Below, piece by piece: positions 1 through 6,504 of a stretch of 23,964 bases of DNA. Below the pieces are notes generated by a model. The model was not told the DNA's origin, ran no database searches, and worked only from the letters and a program-made list of their open reading frames with translations. Within the stretch, counting starts at the first letter, position 1. Each line of letters begins with the position of its first letter. Source of the DNA: Campylobacteraceae bacterium. GTDB lineage: Bacteria; Campylobacterota; Campylobacteria; Campylobacterales; Campylobacteraceae. The stretch is from positions 1-23,964 of the forward strand of contig JAITNC010000081.1 of assembly GCA_031290675.1 (NCBI GenBank). Direction: 5' to 3'. Both the position numbers and the translations under genes were made by a program.

Positions 1-203
1 CCGCCAAAATCATACACTATATCAGCGTTATCTACGAGCGGCAGCTGGGCAGCAGGTGCGATTTTCAATCTATCTTTTTGGTAAAATTGATATACATTCG
101 CAGGCTCGTTTGAAGCCAAAAGCGTGTCGTATTCTTTAGCGAGGGCGTATGCGATGGGAGTTTTGCCAACTCCGCCTTTTTTGTTAATCACCGATATAAT
201 CAT
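1..203 (-). CDS. ParA/MinD-family ATPase, 5' part only (runs off the window)
   Basis: Reading the minus strand from ATG at 203 gives 67 codons that stay open to the window edge. Residues 1-15 read MIISVINKKGGVGKT, the deviant Walker A motif of ParA/Soj/MinD partition ATPases (KGGVGKT, with K9 as the signature lysine). The DFGG near residue 64 fits the Walker A' / DxGG region. A strong ribosome site (GAGGAGG, about 216-210) sits just upstream. These ATPases act in plasmid or chromosome segregation or in protein positioning. The fragment is too short to tell which, and no ParB partner is visible. Family call is firm; role is unknown. Confidence 0.85.
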   Translation of the reverse strand, partial: MIISVINKKGGVGKTPIAYALAKEYDTLLASNEPANVYQFYQKDRLKIAPAAQLPLVDNADIVYDFG

Positions 204-240
204 ATCAGCCTCCTCACGATTTTATGCAATGATAACATAG

Positions 241-271
241 ATTAGCTAAGTTGATTATTAGATAAGTTAAT
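241..271. repeat. Tandem 15-bp direct repeat upstream of the ParA-like gene
   Basis: ATTAGCTAAGTTGAT at 241-255 is followed at 257-271 by ATTAGATAAGTTAAT (13 of 15 identical, 16-bp period). An overlapping inverted repeat TTGATTA (251-257) / TAATCAA (268-274) is also present. The position, 38-68 bp before the ParA-like start and inside its probable leader, suits an operator or iteron-like protein site. That role is inferred. Confidence 0.4.
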
Positions 272-292
272 CAAATAATTCGCTTATTGAAA

Positions 293-400
293 CGCTCAGG
301 GGAGGGTGTTGTGATATAAGATTCTCAACCTGCGGGCAAGCCCACAAGTTGAGATGCAAAACCTCTAACAAAGGTCTTGTAGAATCCCTTTTAGGTTTAC
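293..400 (-). promoter_or_regulatory. Structured leader or small RNA element upstream of the ParA-like gene
   Basis: A hairpin is formed by CTCAAC (324-329) and GTTGAG (348-353), with an inner GGG/CCC pair closing a CAAG loop. It is followed by a short hairpin ACCT (361-364) / AGGT (372-375). Both are enclosed by GATTCT (320-325) / AGAATC (381-386), which shares two bases with the first hairpin. The minus-strand -10 at 412-407 would start RNA near 400, so the element would open the ParA-like transcript. I recognise no known RNA family. It could equally be a separate small RNA. Confidence 0.3.
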
Positions 401-406
401 GAGGGT

Positions 407-435
407 ATTATAGCGGTTATTTTGGAAATAATAGA
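407..435 (-). promoter_or_regulatory. Minus-strand promoter toward the ParA-like gene
   Basis: The minus strand reads TATAAT at 412-407, preceded by an A/T-rich stretch and no clear -35. This is the usual form in this phylum. The expected start near 400 gives a leader of about 200 nt before the ParA-like ATG. Confidence 0.45.
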
Positions 436-480
436 AAAATAAAGACTTAAGTGATTTTTTTTAAAATAAAATTAGATTTA

Positions 481-489
481 TGCTACAAT
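481..489 (+). promoter_or_regulatory. Promoter of the hydrophobic peptide mRNA (extended -10)
   Basis: TGCTACAAT at 481-489 is an extended -10 (TGn-TACAAT) behind a T/A-rich stretch (455-480) with no good -35. RNA would start near 494-496, giving a leader of about 62 nt before the peptide ORF. Confidence 0.5.
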
Positions 490-496
490 GTGAACT

Positions 497-555
497 GAGG
501 TTGAGCCAGAGAGGTAGCAGCCTCGTCTGGCTATTTTATGACCTCGAAAAGAGGT
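497..555 (+). promoter_or_regulatory. Bistable leader that can hide the ribosome binding site
   Basis: Hairpin I pairs GCCAGAGAGG (505-514) with CCTC-g-TCTGGC (521-531). Hairpin II pairs ACCTC (541-545) with GAGGT (551-555) across a GAAAA loop, and GAGGT is the Shine-Dalgarno core. GAGGT occurs three times (497, 511, 551), so ACCTC at 541 can pair instead with the copy at 497 or 511 and release the ribosome site. Leaders of type I toxin mRNAs commonly hide the ribosome site this way. The pairings are visible; the switching is inferred. Confidence 0.45.
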
Positions 556-584
556 GATGAATGTGTCAACAATTAAACTACTGA
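500..584 (-). ncRNA. Putative antisense RNA to the peptide mRNA
   Basis: The promoter at 590-617 on the minus strand would start RNA near 584 and copy the complement of the peptide start codon, ribosome site and leader hairpins. That is the target area of Sok- or IsoA-like antitoxin RNAs. The 3' end is not defined. The complement of hairpin I (531-505) is the only strong structure and lacks a T-tract. Confidence 0.3.
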
Positions 585-631
585 TTGTGATTATAGCACT
601 TTTGTGCTTAATTGCAACAAAGGCTTGCTAA
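557..631 (+). CDS. Small hydrophobic peptide, candidate type I toxin
   Basis: A 24-codon ORF (22 codons from the GTG at 563) encodes a peptide with one uninterrupted hydrophobic segment (IKLLIVIIALLCLIA), an N-terminal polar stub and a short TKAC tail. This is the layout of single-pass toxic peptides of type I toxin-antitoxin systems. I recognise no named family. The ribosome site GAGGTGAT (551-558) is so close to ATG 557 that GTG 563, seven bases after GAGGT, is the better start. ATG 561 has good spacing too but opens only a 7-codon overlapping frame. The ORF has its own promoter, a structured leader, an internal antisense promoter and two hairpins after the stop. Toxicity is inferred from architecture only. 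Confidence 0.5.
   Translation: MNVSTIKLLIVIIALLCLIATKAC
590..617 (-). promoter_or_regulatory. Antisense promoter inside the peptide ORF
   Basis: On the minus strand, TTGCAA (617-612) lies 16 bp before TATAAT (595-590). The -10 is extended by TGC (598-596). It points back across the 5' half of the ORF and the leader. The ATTATA on the coding strand also encodes Ile-Ile-like codons, so chance occurrence cannot be excluded. Confidence 0.4.
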
Positions 632-661
632 AAAGCAAGCTCCCCCCTCACAAAGAGGGGG
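623..661. terminator. Double hairpin between convergent genes
   Basis: GCTTGCT (623-629) pairs perfectly with AGCAAGC (634-640) over an AAAA loop. CCCCCTC (643-649) pairs perfectly with GAGGGGG (655-661) over ACAAA. Neither has a long T-tract. Together they lie between the peptide ORF and the convergent ATPase gene, and would protect or end transcripts from both sides. Confidence 0.55.
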
Positions 662-706
662 CAGAAGTTTCTCTCTGGCATTACTTTTCGCACACATTTT
701 ATTTTT

Positions 707-1798
707 TCACCTCATCGCCCATTCCCAAAACGGCACTATCTCGCACACGATGCCATCTTGCTCGTATCTGCCCTCATTGCCTATCGTTACTACCTGAAGT
801 TCTGTGATACCCAGTGTTTTAAGTTCACCAGCGAGCTTGACAAATCGCCGTTTGATGAGTTCAGCAGGCAAAAACGGCACGCAAAGCACAGCTGTATTTT
901 TTAAGCTCAGATAAAAATCTACACTATCCGTATAAAATATATCGCTCTCTCTTTTGACAAGTTCGCAAAACACCATATTTTCAAAGCGAGCCAAAAAATC
1001 CTTCTCAAAACTCAACGCATTTTTCAGCGCAAAGTCAGCGAAATAAAACTTCTTATTTGCCCTCTCCTGTCCAAACTTAGCCACAAAATAGATATAAAAC
1101 TCCTCCTCCAACGCCTCCATCTGCTTGTATATAGTGTCTTTTGAGAGCGGCATTTTCGCCCTCATCAACTCATAAATCTTAAAAACGCTGACAGTTTTTG
1201 ACTGGAAAGAGGTCAATGTTTTTAGTATCTCAAGCTCGTTTTGATTTGGCAAAAATGACCTCAACATAGACTGTATATGTCGGTGTTTCTCCTCCTCTTG
1301 CCCAATCACGACAGCAGGATATGTGCCGACATTTGTAAAAAGGTTAAATATATGTTCTATATTTTGGTGTTTTTTGTCAAACGACATAAACTCCTCAAAG
1401 TCAAGCGGTGCGACAAAGACGCTTTTAAACCCTTCTATATTTAAAGCTTTTGTACAGCTTAGTATCACTTCGTTGGCATTTGGGACGCGGCACTGATAGT
1501 TAAAATGCTCCATAACTACGAGCTTTATCTGGTTTTTGTCTATGAAGTTTTGCAGCTCTTGGATACTCTGCGCCTCCACTCGTATGTCGGAAAAGTCAAT
1601 ATACAAAATCGCCTTTGGAGAAAATCCACTCAAATAATCAATAATAATGGAGCTTTTGCCGCTGCCACGTGTGCCAAAAAGCAGCGTTTTTTTATCGGAA
1701 ATAGTTACTTTTCTGGGCAAAAATCGTCTGCTCTTTGGGGGATTGTCATATAAAATCTCTAAAATATCCACTTGTATACCTTTATATATTGTATGCAA
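707..1798 (-). CDS. AAA_14/DUF4143-type ATP-binding protein
   Basis: 363 residues. Residues 42-50 read GTRGSGKSS, a Walker A P-loop in which K48 and S49 would bind ATP. The Walker B region is atypical (KLVVMEHF, about 92-99) and lacks the usual aspartate. The C-terminal part (FYFADFALKNAL followed by FENMVFCELVKRE) matches the pattern of the DUF4143 domain that follows AAA_14 ATPase domains. A helical, winged-helix-like stretch lies between them (about 190-240). Function is not established for this family. ATG 1798 has a poor ribosome site; GTG at 1771, six bases behind AAAGGT, is a reasonable alternative start. It is convergent with the peptide locus and divergent from the DUF2569 gene. Confidence 0.75.
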   Translation of the reverse strand: MHTIYKGIQVDILEILYDNPPKSRRFLPRKVTISDKKTLLFGTRGSGKSSIIIDYLSGFSPKAILYIDFSDIRVEAQSIQELQNFIDKNQIKLVVMEHFNYQCRVPNANEVILSCTKALNIEGFKSVFVAPLDFEEFMSFDKKHQNIEHIFNLFTNVGTYPAVVIGQEEEKHRHIQSMLRSFLPNQNELEILKTLTSFQSKTVSVFKIYELMRAKMPLSKDTIYKQMEALEEEFYIYFVAKFGQERANKKFYFADFALKNALSFEKDFLARFENMVFCELVKRESDIFYTDSVDFYLSLKNTAVLCVPFLPAELIKRRFVKLAGELKTLGITELQVVTIGNEGRYEQDGIVCEIVPFWEWAMR

Positions 1799-1809
1799 AA
1801 TAGTATTCT

Positions 1810-1832
1810 TTTCCTTATTAAAAGGAAATAAA
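1810..1832. repeat. 23-bp palindromic repeat, copy 1
   Basis: An exact 23-bp match to 2377-2399, with the internal palindrome TTTCCTT/AAGGAAA. It lies between the divergent ATPase and DUF2569 genes, upstream of the -10 at 1862. Both copies are followed shortly by AATATTTTGC(T/C)AAAA, so the shared block extends into the promoter area. Confidence 0.7.
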
Positions 1833-1858
1833 TCAGACTAGCTAAAAATATAATATTT

Positions 1859-1867
1859 TGCTAAAAT
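1859..1867 (+). promoter_or_regulatory. Promoter of the DUF2569 gene
   Basis: TGCTAAAAT is an extended -10 (TGn-TAAAAT) about 30 bp before the start codon. No clear -35 is present; the upstream region is A/T-rich. Confidence 0.5.
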
Positions 1868-1897
1868 ACGAGCTCAAAAACTTTAAAGGATTGAACT

Positions 1898-2398
1898 ATG
1901 TCGGAGCAAAATCAAGATATCGTAAAAAAAGAACCGCAAGGGTTTACGGGGTGGCTTGCGTTTTTGGGTGTTTGTCTGCTTGTCAAACTGCTATACAGTG
2001 CAGGAGTATTATCATCGTTCTATAAAGATATCTTTATGCCTGAAGTATGGACAAATATATACTTTTTAGTGAAAATAGTGATAATAATTGAAATGTTTGT
2101 AAATATCATCTGGTATGCGGGGTGGGTTTTTGTGCTTATTTTGTATTGTTCAAAACAAAAGAGATTTGTCAAGACATTTTTATTTATGGCGACAATAAGC
2201 ATAGTTTTGATTATTCTTGACTCAGTTGTGTGTTATTTTGTTCTTGATATGGAGTTTTTCAGCGAAGGAACAGATAAGGAGTTATTTAGTACGATATTTT
2301 TCGCACTCGTCTGGGGCGCTTATGTACTCAAATCAAAACAGGTCGCAAATACTTTTGTGAATGAGGGCAGCATTTCTTTCCTTATTAAAAGGAAATAA
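1898..2398 (+). CDS. DUF2569-type integral membrane protein
   Basis: 166 residues with about four membrane segments (roughly 19-38, 56-83, 93-116 and 130-145). An early GFTGWLAFLG motif and a late WGAYVLKSKQVANTFV motif (139-154) match the pattern I associate with DUF2569 proteins, whose function is unknown. AAAGGA (1885-1890) lies seven bases before the ATG. The last residues (SFLIKRK) and the stop codon are encoded by the second copy of the 23-bp repeat, so the repeat supplies the C-terminus. The gene stands alone between the divergent ATPase gene and the S10 promoter. Family call is moderate. Confidence 0.65.
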   Translation: MSEQNQDIVKKEPQGFTGWLAFLGVCLLVKLLYSAGVLSSFYKDIFMPEVWTNIYFLVKIVIIIEMFVNIIWYAGWVFVLILYCSKQKRFVKTFLFMATISIVLIILDSVVCYFVLDMEFFSEGTDKELFSTIFFALVWGAYVLKSKQVANTFVNEGSISFLIKRK

Positions 2399-2399
2399 A
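2377..2399. repeat. 23-bp palindromic repeat, copy 2
   Basis: Identical to 1810-1832. It overlaps the end of the DUF2569 gene and precedes the S10 operon promoter. The 567-bp period brackets the whole DUF2569 gene and its promoter. Confidence 0.7.
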
Positions 2400-2414
2400 A
2401 CATCACAATATTTT

Positions 2415-2462
2415 GCCAAAACAGCCAAAACACTTGACATTTTGAGTGAGTTTAAGTAAAAT
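2415..2462 (+). promoter_or_regulatory. S10 operon promoter
   Basis: TTGACA (2434-2439), a 17-bp spacer, then TAAAAT (2457-2462): a near-consensus sigma-70 promoter and the best one in the window. A perfect tandem repeat GCCAAAACA (2415-2423, 2424-2432) abuts the -35. The RNA would start near 2469. Confidence 0.85.
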
Positions 2463-2478
2463 CTCGTTCCTTATTTGG

Positions 2479-2508
2479 GTCATCTATTGTGATGACAAGT
2501 TCTTTTTT
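2479..2508 (+). terminator. Hairpin plus T-tract in the S10 leader, possible attenuator
   Basis: GTCATC (2479-2484) pairs perfectly with GATGAC (2491-2496) over a 6-nt loop and is followed by AAG-TTCTTTTTT. This is a small intrinsic-terminator shape, about 10 nt into the mRNA and before rpsJ. The stem is only 6 bp, so termination would be partial at best. Confidence 0.35.
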
Positions 2509-2518
2509 AGGGGTTTTT

Positions 2519-2830
2519 ATGGAAAAAATTCGTCTTAAGCTAAAAGCTTACGATCACAGAGTTTTAGACCGTTCAGTTGCTTCAATAGTAGAAGCCGTAA
2601 AGCGTACTGGTGCTGAGATAAAAGGTCCAATTCCTATACCTACGAAGATTAAGCGCTACACAGTGCTAAGATCTCCTCACGTCAATAAAGATTCACGCGA
2701 ACAATTTGAAATGCGAATTCATACACGAATGATTGATATCGTTGCGGCTACGAGCGACACGGTTGATTCACTTATGAAGCTTGACTTAGCTCCTGAAGTT
2801 AATGTCGAAGTTAGAGCAATGGGCAAGTAG
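2519..2830 (+). CDS. rpsJ: 30S ribosomal protein S10
   Basis: 103 residues starting [19 protein letters not shown], the canonical S10 N-terminus and length; the [10 protein letters not shown] loop is also typical. S10 sits in the 30S head and in other bacteria also partners NusB in antitermination. AGGGG (2510-2513 region) precedes ATG 2519. An in-frame upstream extension exists but lacks family similarity. It is the first gene of the S10-spc-alpha block, driven by the strong promoter at 2434-2462, and is not preceded by the str operon (rpsL-rpsG-fusA) here. Confidence 0.97.
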   Translation: MEKIRLKLKAYDHRVLDRSVASIVEAVKRTGAEIKGPIPIPTKIKRYTVLRSPHVNKDSREQFEMRIHTRMIDIVAATSDTVDSLMKLDLAPEVNVEVRAMGK

Positions 2831-2843
2831 AAGGGATATTAGA

Positions 2844-3425
2844 ATGGAATTTATAGTAGAAAAAATCGGAATGAGCAGAACGATAGCAAATCCAAGCGTA
2901 CCCGTTACTTTGCTTCGTGTGTTAAAAGCGAAAGTTTGCAGCGTCAATGAAAACGCAAGCGCACTTGTAGCTTATAGCAACGGCAAAAAAATGGATAAAG
3001 CAGTTGCGGGTCAGCAAAAGAAATTTGGTCTGAGCGCAGAGTTTAACCGCTTTGCTACTCTTAGCAAAGTCGCCAACAAAGAGGCTGGCGATTTAGATGT
3101 TACGTCTTTGGAAGGCGCAAAACTTCTTCAAGTTACTTTCAAAAGTAAAGGTAGAGGATTTAGCGGTTTGATAAAAAGACACGGATTTGCCGGAGGCCCC
3201 GGAGCTCACGGTAGTAGGTTTCACAGAACCGGTGGTTCAATAGGTAACCGCGAATGGCCGGGTCGTGTTCAAAAAGGCAAAAAAATGGCAGGACATTACG
3301 GCAACGCTACGACGAGCGTACGAAACGACCTTGTTTCGTTTGACGCATCAAGCGGCATTTTGGCTGTAAAAGGTTCAGTATCAGGCGCAAACGGAGCGTT
3401 TGGACGAGTAAAGGTTGTTAAATGA
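2844..3425 (+). CDS. rplC: 50S ribosomal protein L3
   Basis: 193 residues from [12 protein letters not shown], with AAGGGAT (2831-2837) as ribosome site. The signature central loop ([14 protein letters not shown], then HRTGGSIG and [10 protein letters not shown]) reaches toward the peptidyl transferase centre. The residue aligned with the E. coli glutamine methylated by PrmB is glutamate here (SIGNREWPG), so that modification is not expected. It lies 13 bp after rpsJ and overlaps rplD by 4 bp (ATGA), indicating coupled translation. Confidence 0.97.
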   Translation: MEFIVEKIGMSRTIANPSVPVTLLRVLKAKVCSVNENASALVAYSNGKKMDKAVAGQQKKFGLSAEFNRFATLSKVANKEAGDLDVTSLEGAKLLQVTFKSKGRGFSGLIKRHGFAGGPGAHGSRFHRTGGSIGNREWPGRVQKGKKMAGHYGNATTSVRNDLVSFDASSGILAVKGSVSGANGAFGRVKVVK

Positions 3426-4048
3426 GCAAAACACTTACACAAGCTATCGTTTTAGACGATACATTTAAAAAATCAGGCGATTTTGACCTGCCGCAAGAGT
3501 ATGCGGATATCAATTCGCACAATCTTTATCTTTATACAAAGTCTTATTTGGCGGCTATCCGAGCAAATATAGCCCACACTAAAAATAAAGGTTCTGTCAG
3601 CGGCGGCGGTAAAAAACCGTGGAGTCAAAAAGGCAGAGGCGGCGCAAGGTCGGGAAGTTCAAGGTCTTCTGTATGGGTAGGCGGCGGTTCGGCTTTTGGA
3701 CCGAGAGGCAACAGAAACTATGATTTGAAAGTCAACAAAAAACAGAAAAAGTTAGCATTGCAGTTTGCTCTTTTTGAGAAAGCAAAACACGGCGCACTTT
3801 TTGTGGTTGATTCTTTAGAGATAGCTTCCGGAAAAGCGAAAGACGCTAGCAGCATCGTCAAAACTCTAAACCTTAGAGATGTACTTGTTGTGAAAGATTT
3901 GATTGATGAGAAGACATTTTTGGCGTTTAGAAACATCAATAATTCATATTTGGTAGATGTAAGCGAAGTAAACGCTTATATGGTAGCGACATTTCATGCG
4001 GTCATAATAGAAAAGTCCGCATTGGAAAATATAATAAAAGAGGGCTAA
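3422..4048 (+). CDS. rplD: 50S ribosomal protein L4
   Basis: 208 residues. The long basic loop that lines the peptide exit tunnel is visible ([19 protein letters not shown], about 61-79), as is FGPRGNRNY. In gammaproteobacteria L4 represses its own operon by attenuation and translational control. Whether it does so here is unknown, although a hairpin with a T-tract lies in the rpsJ leader. The start overlaps the rplC stop (ATGA). Confidence 0.96.
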   Translation: MSKTLTQAIVLDDTFKKSGDFDLPQEYADINSHNLYLYTKSYLAAIRANIAHTKNKGSVSGGGKKPWSQKGRGGARSGSSRSSVWVGGGSAFGPRGNRNYDLKVNKKQKKLALQFALFEKAKHGALFVVDSLEIASGKAKDASSIVKTLNLRDVLVVKDLIDEKTFLAFRNINNSYLVDVSEVNAYMVATFHAVIIEKSALENIIKEG

Positions 4049-4049
4049 A

Positions 4050-4331
4050 ATGGCAGATATTACTGATATTAAAGCGATACTCTACACCGAAAAAAGTTTG
4101 GGTCTTCAAGAAGATGGTATGGTTGTTATACAAACGTCCGTCAAGATGACCAAAAACAGACTTAAAGAGGTTTTGAAAAATTACTTTGGTTTTTCGCCTT
4201 TGAAGATAAACTCTCTTCGCGTCAACGGAAAAGTAAAGAGATTTCGTGGTGTAATCGGCACAAGAAATGATTATAAAAAATTCTATGTAAAGCTGCCTGA
4301 AGGCGCGAGATTAGAAAGCGTGGAGGCATAA
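4050..4331 (+). CDS. rplW: 50S ribosomal protein L23
   Basis: 93 residues. [19 protein letters not shown] and [21 protein letters not shown] match L23, which sits at the tunnel exit and docks trigger factor and SRP. The conserved basic extension before the C-terminus is present. It starts 1 bp after rplD and ends 1 bp before rplB, so it is fully embedded in the operon. Confidence 0.95.
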   Translation: MADITDIKAILYTEKSLGLQEDGMVVIQTSVKMTKNRLKEVLKNYFGFSPLKINSLRVNGKVKRFRGVIGTRNDYKKFYVKLPEGARLESVEA

Positions 4332-4332
4332 T

Positions 4333-5163
4333 ATGGCTATAAAAACATATAAACCTTATACTCCAAGCCGCCGTTTTATGAGCGGACTTGACAGTAAAGA
4401 TATCACAGCGAAACCAAGCGTTGCGGCGCTTATCGTCAAACTTCCCGTAACAGCAGGAAGAAACAGCTACGGACGTATCACCTCAAGACATAAAGAGGGC
4501 GGTGCCAAGAAGTTTTACAGAATCATAGACTTTAAAAGACTAAAATACGGCGTTGAGGGCAAAGTAGAAGCCATAGAGTATGACCCAAACAGAAACTGCC
4601 GAATAGCTCTTATCGTTTATAAAGACGGCGACAAAAGATACATTCTTCAGCCATCAGGTTTGAAAGTAGGCGATATAGTAGCTTCTGCTGCGAGCGGACT
4701 TGATATAAAGCCGGGCAATGCTATGAAGTTAAAGTCTATCCCTATCGGTACGATTTTGCACAACATAGAGCTCAAACCGGGCAAAGGCGGACAGTTGGCT
4801 AGAAGTGCCGGCGGTTACGCACAGCTTATGGGTAAAGAAGAGAAATATGTCATCTTAAGACTTCCAAGCGGTGAAATGCGACAAGTTTTGGCAGAGTGTA
4901 TGGCTACTGTCGGCGTTGTTGGCAACGAAGATTGGTCAAACATCACTGTTGGTAAAGCCGGAAGAAGCCGCCACCTCGGTATCAGGCCTCAGACAAGAGG
5001 TTCAGCGATGAACCCTGTAGACCACCCGCACGGCGGAGGCGAAGGCAAGAAAAACTCAGGACGCCACCCTGTTACTCCTTGGGGTAAACCAACCAAGGGC
5101 GCTAAAACTCGCAAGAAAAAAGCGAGCGATAGATTGATTATTTCCAGAAGAAAAGGAAAATAA
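4333..5163 (+). CDS. rplB: 50S ribosomal protein L2
   Basis: 276 residues, the usual length. The most conserved segment ([15 protein letters not shown], about 225-239) includes H231, equivalent to the histidine near the peptidyl transferase centre. The N-terminal KPYTPSRRF and C-terminal lysine-rich tail are typical. L2 joins the subunits and is needed for peptidyl transfer. Spaced 1 bp from rplW and 2 bp from rpsS. Confidence 0.98.
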   Translation: MAIKTYKPYTPSRRFMSGLDSKDITAKPSVAALIVKLPVTAGRNSYGRITSRHKEGGAKKFYRIIDFKRLKYGVEGKVEAIEYDPNRNCRIALIVYKDGDKRYILQPSGLKVGDIVASAASGLDIKPGNAMKLKSIPIGTILHNIELKPGKGGQLARSAGGYAQLMGKEEKYVILRLPSGEMRQVLAECMATVGVVGNEDWSNITVGKAGRSRHLGIRPQTRGSAMNPVDHPHGGGEGKKNSGRHPVTPWGKPTKGAKTRKKKASDRLIISRRKGK

Positions 5164-5165
5164 CG

Positions 5166-5447
5166 ATGTCAAGATCATTAAAAAAGGGACCTTTTGTAGA
5201 TAACCACCTTTCAAAAAAGGTATTAACTGCAAAAGCAACCAATGATAGCAAACCAATTAAAACTTGGTCAAGAAGAAGTACGGTAACGCCGGATATGATA
5301 GGCTTAACGTTCAATGTACATAACGGCAAGATATTTGTACCTGTTTATGTTACCGAAAACCATATCGGATATAAACTCGGCGAATTCGCACCAACACGTA
5401 CATTTAAGGGTCATAAAGGCTCCGTACAAAAGAAAATAGGCAAATAA
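5166..5447 (+). CDS. rpsS: 30S ribosomal protein S19
   Basis: 93 residues: [18 protein letters not shown], then [16 protein letters not shown] and [23 protein letters not shown], all S19 signatures. S19 forms a complex with S13 in the 30S head and contacts the A-site region. Lies between rplB (2 bp) and rplV (9 bp). Confidence 0.97.
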   Translation: MSRSLKKGPFVDNHLSKKVLTAKATNDSKPIKTWSRRSTVTPDMIGLTFNVHNGKIFVPVYVTENHIGYKLGEFAPTRTFKGHKGSVQKKIGK

Positions 5448-5456
5448 GGATATAAA

Positions 5457-5786
5457 ATGAGTAATGCAATATTGAAATTTATCCGTGTTTCGCCTACTAA
5501 AGCACGTTTGATAGCAAGAGAAGTACAAGGTATGAACGCTGAGCTGGCTCTCGCGGCTCTTGAATTTACGCCAAACAAAGGCGCCAAGCTTATATCTAAA
5601 GTTATCGCTTCTGCCGTTTCAAACGGTGGATTTGAGCCAAACGAGGTTGTAGTTTCCTCTTGTAGAGTAGACGAAGGTCCTGTGTTGAAACGCTTTACAC
5701 CGCGCGCACGCGGCAGCGCATCGCCTATTCGCAAACCTACAGCTCATATTTTTGTAGAAGTAAGCAAAACAAAGAAGGAAGATTAA
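5457..5786 (+). CDS. rplV: 50S ribosomal protein L22
   Basis: 109 residues. The beta-hairpin that reaches into the exit tunnel is visible ([21 protein letters not shown], about residues 80-100), a region where macrolide-resistance changes occur in other bacteria; the sequence here looks ordinary. [14 protein letters not shown] start ([15 protein letters not shown]) is typical. A ribosome site (AAGGA, 5448-5452 area) precedes it; rpsC follows after 1 bp. Confidence 0.96.
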   Translation: MSNAILKFIRVSPTKARLIAREVQGMNAELALAALEFTPNKGAKLISKVIASAVSNGGFEPNEVVVSSCRVDEGPVLKRFTPRARGSASPIRKPTAHIFVEVSKTKKED

Positions 5787-5787
5787 T

Positions 5788-6504
5788 ATGGGTCAAAAAG
5801 TAAATCCGATTGGTCTCAGACTTGGAATCAACAGAAATTGGGAATCAAGATGGTTTCCGGGCAAGCAGGTATTGGCTAGCAACATAGGCGAAGATTACAA
5901 AATCAGAAAATTTTTGAAAAAAGAGCTTTTCTACGCCGGTGTAAGTCAAATACTTATAGAGCGAACAGCTAAAAAGATAAGAGTTACTGTTGTAGCGGCA
6001 CGCCCCGGAATTATCATAGGCAAAAAAGGTTCTGATATTGAAAAGCTTAAAGACAAACTTCAAAAGCTTGCCAATAAAGAAGTAAATGTAAACATCAAAG
6101 AAGAAAGACGCCCACAAGCGTCCGCTCAACTTGCGGCTGAAAATGTCGCTATGCAGCTTGAACGCCGTGTAGCTTTTAGACGAGCTATGAAAAAAGTCAT
6201 TCAAGGCGCACAAAAATCAGGTGCCAAAGGTATCAAGATATGTGTAGCAGGCAGACTTGGCGGAGCTGAGATGGCAAGAACCGAGTGGTATCTTGAAGGC
6301 AGAGTTCCTTTGCATACCTTAAGAGCTAAGATAGATTATGGTTTTGCTGAAGCTTACACAACATACGGCATCATCGGCGTAAAAGTGTGGATATTTAAAG
6401 GTGAGGTTCTCCAAAAAGGAATCCAAGCCGAGAAAAGCACAGAAGACCACAAAGGTAAACCTGTAAGAAAGAGAAGGGAGGTAAAAGCCAATGCTGATGC
6501 CTAA
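5788..6504 (+). CDS. rpsC: 30S ribosomal protein S3
   Basis: 238 residues beginning [14 protein letters not shown]. The KH domain carries [14 protein letters not shown], with the GKKG loop at about 78-81. The C-terminal domain has [27 protein letters not shown]3 lines the mRNA entry channel. The last 14 bp overlap rplP, so translation of the two is probably coupled. Confidence 0.97.
   Translation: MGQKVNPIGLRLGINRNWESRWFPGKQVLASNIGEDYKIRKFLKKELFYAGVSQILIERTAKKIRVTVVAARPGIIIGKKGSDIEKLKDKLQKLANKEVNVNIKEERRPQASAQLAAENVAMQLERRVAFRRAMKKVIQGAQKSGAKGIKICVAGRLGGAEMARTEWYLEGRVPLHTLRAKIDYGFAEAYTTYGIIGVKVWIFKGEVLQKGIQAEKSTEDHKGKPVRKRREVKANADA

Noticed and set aside
293..400. tracrRNA or CRISPR-associated RNA
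   Set aside because: The hairpin-rich look is suggestive, but there is no repeat array, no anti-repeat and no cas gene in the window.
557..631. Member of the Hok, Ldr, Ibs or AapA peptide families
   Set aside because: Length and hydrophobicity are similar in kind, but I see no residue pattern specific to any of these, so no name was assigned.
604..807. 67-residue frame overlapping the double hairpin and the end of the ATPase gene
   Set aside because: It crosses the terminator hairpins, has no ribosome site and is antisense to a credible gene; its composition is not protein-like.
2489..2518. N-terminal extension of S10 from 2489
   Set aside because: It lies in the attenuator-like leader, and the 103-residue protein from ATG 2519 has the exact family length and a good ribosome site.
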